Shown: piece by piece, positions 59,981 to 64,000 of the stretch
How positions within the stretch are numbered: the stretch's first letter is position 1
Layout: each line of letters starts with the position of its first letter
NCBI GenBank assembly: GCA_002491245.1
Contig: DKVO01000035.1
Coordinates: 38,941-102,940 of the forward strand
Length of the DNA stretch: 64,000 nt
From: Porphyromonadaceae bacterium UBA7176
Lineage (GTDB): Bacteria > Bacteroidota > Bacteroidia > Bacteroidales > Muribaculaceae
Direction: 5' to 3'
Made by a program: the position numbers and the translations under genes
The notes under the pieces: generated by a model
What the model saw: only the letters and a program-made list of their open reading frames with translations
Told to the model about the DNA's origin: nothing
Database searches by the model: none

Positions 59981-61086
59981 CCCACGCTTCATATTACCCC
60001 GGGGCATCGCATATCGCAAATAGCAAGCCTGTGCAGGACCGTGCTGCTGTCGCGCAAGTCGTTTACGGAGGCGGACGAAAGGCCACGGTGCTCCTGCTTG
60101 CCGACGGTCATGGCAGCGATGTCCATTACCTTAGCGATGTCGGGGCTGAAATGGCTATCAGTGCCTCTGTCGAGGCTTTACCTGATGTCCTCGACATTTT
60201 GATGAAGCGGATAGTCCGAGGTGTCGCAGTAAGCCGTGGCGTAGCCGACGATAGGTGCGTTTCTGAATTTGACCGCACTCCGGCCGACCCTCAGTGCGAA
60301 GCGGCGATGCGTATGTTTTTCGCCCGTATCAATTCTTTATGGGCCTCAAAAGTACTCTGTGATTGGAACTCACGTCCGCGTATGTCCAATGCGGCTTCTT
60401 TGTTCGGTGTGGCGAGAGCCTATGGTTGTACTTTGCTCGGTGCTGTCCGCGCCGAAGGGTTTTGGTTCGCTTTCCAGCTTGGCGATGGTGCGTGTGTGGC
60501 TCTCGATGCTTTCTTCCGTCCGTTTGTGCCGGTACCGCCCGACAGCCGTTGCCGCATGTCGCAGACAACGTCGATGTGCGTCCACGATGCAAACGATTTC
60601 CGCTATGCTTACGGTAGCGACATTCCGGCGGCTCTTATGCTTTGCAGCGACGGCCTTGCCGATTGTTTCGGGTCTCCATCCGAGCTTGCCTCTCAGTTTC
60701 TAGCCCAGATTGTGCGCGACACTTATTCGGCCGGCTTTGCAGAGGTCGAGGAAGATATAGCCGCAAGCCTTCCGGCTTTGTCCGGGCGATTTACCGGCGA
60801 CGATATGTCGATAGCGCTGTGGATAGATACCGAAGCTTTCAGTCCGGCGCACTTATCGGCCATGTCTCCCGGCTTGGATCGTGCTGTTGGCGGTGAATTG
60901 TCATCGGCCTTGGCCGAAATGGCTGCATGTGAAGAGGCGATAGACCGTATAAGCAGGCAGATTGCTGAGCTTGACCCGGGCTGCGATGAAGCCGTACGGA
61001 AAGAGTCTGTACTTTCGACCATGTACCGCCGTCAATCCGAACTTGCCGGCATTATAGAAAACCTGAAAAAAGATAAACACACATGA
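59971..61086 (+). CDS. PP2C-family protein phosphatase
   Basis: A 371-residue phosphatase. The start at 59971 overlaps the vWA gene and leaves a family-like N-terminus (ASHIANSKPVQDRAAV). Metal-binding motifs are LLADGHGSD (D45), QLGDGACVAL, LCSDGLADCF and GRFTGDDMSIAL. Residues 310-371 form a heptad-like coiled coil (AEMAACEEAIDRISRQIAEL), a likely docking part. It should reverse the kinase. Overlaps the DA1-like gene by four bases. Confidence 0.9.
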   Translation: MVLTHASYYPGASHIANSKPVQDRAAVAQVVYGGGRKATVLLLADGHGSDVHYLSDVGAEMAISASVEALPDVLDILMKRIVRGVAVSRGVADDRCVSEFDRTPADPQCEAAMRMFFARINSLWASKVLCDWNSRPRMSNAASLFGVARAYGCTLLGAVRAEGFWFAFQLGDGACVALDAFFRPFVPVPPDSRCRMSQTTSMCVHDANDFRYAYGSDIPAALMLCSDGLADCFGSPSELASQFLAQIVRDTYSAGFAEVEEDIAASLPALSGRFTGDDMSIALWIDTEAFSPAHLSAMSPGLDRAVGGELSSALAEMAACEEAIDRISRQIAELDPGCDEAVRKESVLSTMYRRQSELAGIIENLKKDKHT

Positions 61087-61862
61087 ACACTCTCCTCTCA
61101 TCAGTAAATTTGGCTGCAAATCCTGCCGCCTTGCCTTCAAATATCCGCAATTTCCTTCGGATAGGGCGTACTGGAAATGACTCGACGACATGTGCGGTAT
61201 GCCATCAGTCCATACCTCCGGGCAAACAGTACATTCTTGATGCCTATGGCAATGCCACTTGCATGTCGCATGAGGTGAGGTCGTGCTGTATCTGCGGCCG
61301 TACGATTATTGGTCAAAGTTTTGAGGTGCCGGCCTACGGCTACGCATGCGGCGAGTGCGGTAAAGCAGTGGAATATGAAGAGATAGAGGCCATACGCTGT
61401 AAGATAAACGATTTCTATAGCCGTTTGCGCATCTTTATCCCCGGCTACCGTCTCTCCTTGCGCTCTGCTGCAGATATGGCCCAAACTTACAGCCAATACT
61501 TTGACCGTCCGCCTTTAGGTGCGGCATGGAAGGACGATGGCAGTACCGAACACCGCTATCGGGTCGACATCATGAGCCAGCAGTCGAAAGTGAGCATAGG
61601 CAATACACTTGCCCACGAACTGCTGCACCTGTGGCAATATCACAGAGGCGTCAACGCCCCAAAGGAATATGCCGAAGGGTTCTGCAATCTCGGTGCGTTT
61701 CTCTACACAGCCTCGGTCGACAAAGGAGAAGCCTTGGTGCATCTGTCGCGCATGATGGAGAACCGCGACAAGCACTACGGCGTGGCTTTCCGCCAGCTCA
61801 AAGTCCTCTACGACGTATACGGACTCGGAGCCGTGATAGCAGCCATGAAATCGTTTACATAA
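61083..61862 (+). CDS. DA1-like zinc-ribbon metallopeptidase
   Basis: A 259-residue cytoplasmic protein. Residues 37-95 have paired zinc knuckles (CAVC, CMSH, CCIC, CGEC), like a LIM domain. Residues 170-205 carry the zincin motif AHELLHLWQ (H178, E179, H182) with a downstream PKEYAEGFCNLG helix holding the third ligand. The combination matches DA1-type proteins, whose plant members are ubiquitin-regulated peptidases and whose bacterial members are mostly uncharacterised. Last gene of the kinase-vWA-PP2C cassette; a phospho-controlled protease is the simplest inference. It converges on the thioredoxin-like gene with no gap. Confidence 0.85.
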   Translation: MNTLLSSVNLAANPAALPSNIRNFLRIGRTGNDSTTCAVCHQSIPPGKQYILDAYGNATCMSHEVRSCCICGRTIIGQSFEVPAYGYACGECGKAVEYEEIEAIRCKINDFYSRLRIFIPGYRLSLRSAADMAQTYSQYFDRPPLGAAWKDDGSTEHRYRVDIMSQQSKVSIGNTLAHELLHLWQYHRGVNAPKEYAEGFCNLGAFLYTASVDKGEALVHLSRMMENRDKHYGVAFRQLKVLYDVYGLGAVIAAMKSFT

Positions 61863-62432
61863 TCAAAGCCCGATTGTGCTCACATAGTCATATGTTCGTT
61901 CGGGATAGTCTGGGCTACAGATAAAATGGCGGAAGATCTTGCCTTCAGGTGTCACCCTGAACATCACAGGGCTGATGTCACTGCCCGTATCTCCCATCGA
62001 TGCACCAGTGGAATAAAGCGAAAACGATGGCCCGAATTCTTTGGACAAAACATACATATCCCGTTGATATATGTTGTCAATCAATAGATTGACGTGCCAA
62101 TCCGGATTTGACTCTACAAAAGCTTGTAATGCGTCTGTAAGGGTATCGATACAAGGCCGGCAGCCGGTAGCCGAAAATCGGGCACACACATTACGTTTAC
62201 CTGAAATTGAATCTATGTCTACCTTCTTGCCATAGACGTCGCAGAGATCTATGGCAACAATTTTTCCATCGTAGTCCGGAGCCACATCAGACTCATCACT
62301 CTTATCGTAATATATATTGACTATCTCTTCTATTTTACGTTCATAGTGTTTTTGAAGGCTTATGCGGCCGATGTAGAAAGCCGCCACAGCCATCAACACG
62401 CATATCAGTATTGTCGTTATATTCTTTTTCAT
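61863..62432 (-). CDS. Thioredoxin-like membrane-anchored protein
   Basis: A 189-residue protein with one N-terminal hydrophobic anchor (ILICVLMAVAAFYIG). The body shows a thioredoxin-like order, with the active-site motif FSATGCRPCIDTL, in which the pair is Cys-Arg-Pro-Cys. The C-terminal strand SPVMFRVTPEGKIFRHF is typical of TlpA-like folds. Last gene of a three-gene minus-strand operon; a role in folding the Cys-rich product of the first gene is inference. Overlaps the propeller gene by four bases. Confidence 0.72.
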   Translation of the reverse strand: MKKNITTILICVLMAVAAFYIGRISLQKHYERKIEEIVNIYYDKSDESDVAPDYDGKIVAIDLCDVYGKKVDIDSISGKRNVCARFSATGCRPCIDTLTDALQAFVESNPDWHVNLLIDNIYQRDMYVLSKEFGPSFSLYSTGASMGDTGSDISPVMFRVTPEGKIFRHFICSPDYPERTYDYVSTIGL

Positions 62433-63502
62433 TGCAAATCGGCAAGTGCTATCTGATACAAATATGGATTGGACAGCAGATTATTGCGGTCGCGGACCTC
62501 TACAAACGCGCTGTCGCCTGTAATTTTGAAGAAAGTGGTCTGCGAGAAGCCTTCATCTGGCGAAGCCACATGCCGCACCGTAGTACTCTGCGTAGGTATA
62601 TTGTAGCATACAAGGTAATTCTTCTCGTCGCTACATGCAAACGCGAAATAGATATTATCGTTCTTTGTCTGGAGATATCGGATCAGCGACGCATAACGAT
62701 GAGTACTTTTTCGATTAAAGTACTTGATACGGTCAGCGCTGTAAGGCATAGCCTGGACTTCGGCAGGAAGTGCAAGCTCACCGAAATCGACATGATAGAG
62801 AGGTGCCACGCCTTCGCGAGTAACCGCAAACACTGTGTCTCGGAGTGGTTCCCATGAGAGCAAGCGTTTGTTCGCAACATCTTCGAATGTGCCGTCCGAC
62901 AGAAATGTAGGTTCACAAATCTCACGGCCATCGACAGGATGAGGCACCGTGTCGCCGAAATGGTAGAACGAATAGCGTGGATTACGTGGTGCCGTATGGT
63001 CGTTCGACAGATTTGTGCTGAACACTCCAACCTCCGGGATAGTGTAATATTGCCGCGGCTTCTCCTCCGGCGAAAAGGACATCCCGAAAGGATATGTACG
63101 TCCATAGAATGTACCGTCGGTCGCATAAGAGAAAATAGCCCCGTTATTGGTGTCGAAAAATACTATCGTATCACCCTCAAGCCATAGATTTCCTATGTAT
63201 GAGAACTCATCATAATTTTTGCCGCTTCGGGCCACATTGCCGGTAAACCGGCCTGTGCGGATATCGAAACTCCTCAAATAGTTGCGTGAATGTACTATGA
63301 AGCGGTCGCCACATAGCTCGAATGAACTCACATCATAAATCATCGAGCTGTCGCTTGTCTCAAGCTCTACAAGTCGGGAAGTGTCGATAGATATAAGTCC
63401 GGCTTTGTCAACATCGACAGGTATGGTGGGTAACGGCGCTTTTGTCGGTCCACACGACGCAAGCAATAACGCACTACCCACCAACGAAGCAGATAATCTC
63501 AT
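62429..63502 (-). CDS. 6-bladed beta-propeller lipoprotein
   Basis: A 357-residue lipoprotein (lipobox LLASC, C17). The body has repeated strands of the NHL/6-bladed type found in Bacteroidetes (LWLEGDTIVFFDTNNGAIFSY, NRLLSWEPLRDTVFAVT split over blades, NIYFAFACSDEKNYLVCYN). Such proteins are often encoded next to small Cys-rich or NVEALA-type peptides and thioredoxin-like genes; function unknown. It shares one base with the upstream peptide gene. Confidence 0.78.
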   Translation of the reverse strand: MRLSASLVGSALLLASCGPTKAPLPTIPVDVDKAGLISIDTSRLVELETSDSSMIYDVSSFELCGDRFIVHSRNYLRSFDIRTGRFTGNVARSGKNYDEFSYIGNLWLEGDTIVFFDTNNGAIFSYATDGTFYGRTYPFGMSFSPEEKPRQYYTIPEVGVFSTNLSNDHTAPRNPRYSFYHFGDTVPHPVDGREICEPTFLSDGTFEDVANKRLLSWEPLRDTVFAVTREGVAPLYHVDFGELALPAEVQAMPYSADRIKYFNRKSTHRYASLIRYLQTKNDNIYFAFACSDEKNYLVCYNIPTQSTTVRHVASPDEGFSQTTFFKITGDSAFVEVRDRNNLLSNPYLYQIALADLQ

Positions 63503-63825
63503 TACTTCATATCATCAGGCTTGCAGGCGCAGCGCACGCCGCAACATGCATAGTATCCCTCTTCGCAAGTCACACCACATCCGATCGATACCATATCACC
63601 GATTTTTATGCCCGGTTCAATCTTGCATGAAGTGCTGTTGGGGCCTCCGTTGTAGCAGGTGAGATCTTTCAACGGAATTTCCATGCGGTCATCGTAGTTT
63701 GTCTCTGGTGTAGTCGCTGTTCCTTGCGCCTCATTTGCACTATCCATTCCGCTACAAGCAGTAAACGAAATATAAGTCGATATCACCATAGCTCCTAAAG
63801 CTAATCTGAGAATAGAACGTTTCAT
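63502..63825 (-). CDS. Small Cys-rich secreted lipoprotein
   Basis: A 107-residue protein with N-terminal signal MKRSILRLALGAMVISTYIS followed by a possible lipobox FTAC. The last 52 residues have eight Cys (CYNGG, SCKIEP, GCGVTC, ACCGVRCAC) and no regular secondary structure pattern, suggesting a compact disulfide or metal-binding fold. It heads the operon with the beta-propeller and thioredoxin-like genes. I do not recognise the family beyond a resemblance in layout to NVEALA-type precursors. Confidence 0.65.
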   Translation of the reverse strand: MKRSILRLALGAMVISTYISFTACSGMDSANEAQGTATTPETNYDDRMEIPLKDLTCYNGGPNSTSCKIEPGIKIGDMVSIGCGVTCEEGYYACCGVRCACKPDDMK

Positions 63826-64000
63826 AAATAGTTTATTTTATATTAATATCTCTTGTTGTTATTTCGATTACTATTTTTACTATCATTTCTGGGAATATAT
63901 TTCGATTGCAATATCGAAGATGCAGAAAGATGCTATTAGGATTATTTGTATGTAATTTTGATGGGGTTTGCCGATTAAATTAAATAGTTTGTTATTGTGT
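63826..64000. other. AT-rich intergenic end of the window
   Basis: 175 bases without a gene. TAATTTTG occurs at 63953-63960 on the plus strand and could be the -7 box of a gene beyond the window; no TAnnTTTG is seen for the minus-strand peptide operon. Confidence 0.4.

Overview
The window looks like the chromosome of a Bacteroidales bacterium, most likely from the Muribaculaceae or a close relative. The order rests on several signs: many genes start just downstream of the Bacteroidetes promoter (TTTG-like -33 box, about 19-20 bp, then TAnnTTTG); Shine-Dalgarno sites are nearly absent; lipoproteins carry acidic surface-export signals after the cysteine; and lineage-typical families occur (DUF3822 before rsmD, PCMD lipoprotein, M56 sensor with BlaI repressor, GH92, type B L31, 6-bladed propeller lipoprotein). 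The family-level guess is inference. Gene density is high and most genes sit in tight operons with 1-4 base overlaps.

Layout. 1-7.1 kb: end of a glycosidase, a metallo-beta-lactamase-fold hydrolase, a large coiled-coil surface lipoprotein, a small HTH regulator behind a long leader and two tandem promoters, and a secreted protein. 7.1-13.8 kb: ferredoxin/flavodoxin protein, uvrB-ygiQ, and a BlaI/BlaR-type pair with three operator palindromes. 13.9-23.5 kb (minus strand): lectin-fused GH2 beta-galactosidase, M16-like protein, kdsB, alcohol dehydrogenase, NfeD, flippase-like protein and a ThiE-like TIM barrel. 23.7-31.2 kb: metal permease with a fused HMA domain, phosphodiesterase, and a glycan-degrading operon (GH27, SGNH esterase, BSP-type peptidase, GH92). 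31.3-35.0 kb: tRNA-Pro, an acyltransferase with a C8 tract at its start, a MINPP-type phytase and a DUF3298 lipoprotein. 35.1-42.6 kb: nth, TRIC channel, gtrA, DUF3822, rsmD, then an envelope cluster (two beta-barrels, PCMD lipoprotein, porin). 42.6-55.3 kb: ychF, YciO/TsaC-like protein, B3/4 protein, rpmE2, a secreted protein, galK-galE-galM plus a nucleotidyltransferase (no galT), ndk, an M23/LysM peptidase and recD2. 55.3-57.9 kb: an SRP RNA gene, a dicarboxylate symporter, tatA and fabD. 57.9-61.9 kb: a four-gene signalling cassette. 61.9-63.8 kb: a three-gene Cys-rich peptide cassette on the minus strand.

The strongest candidate for a little-described system is at 57863-61862: a divergent Ser/Thr-kinase-like protein, a vWA protein, a PP2C phosphatase and a LIM-like zinc protein with an HELLH peptidase motif (DA1-like), all overlapping or closely spaced and directly downstream of fabD. 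It resembles the predicted TerY-P triad (kinase, vWA, PP2C), here joined to a protease. Second is the Cys-rich peptide, beta-propeller and thioredoxin-like operon at 61863-63825. Other notable signals are an SRP RNA whose apical loop is not GGAA, the C8 tract at the acyltransferase start, a REP-like palindrome present twice in opposite orientation, and a 45-base perfectly duplicated promoter element.
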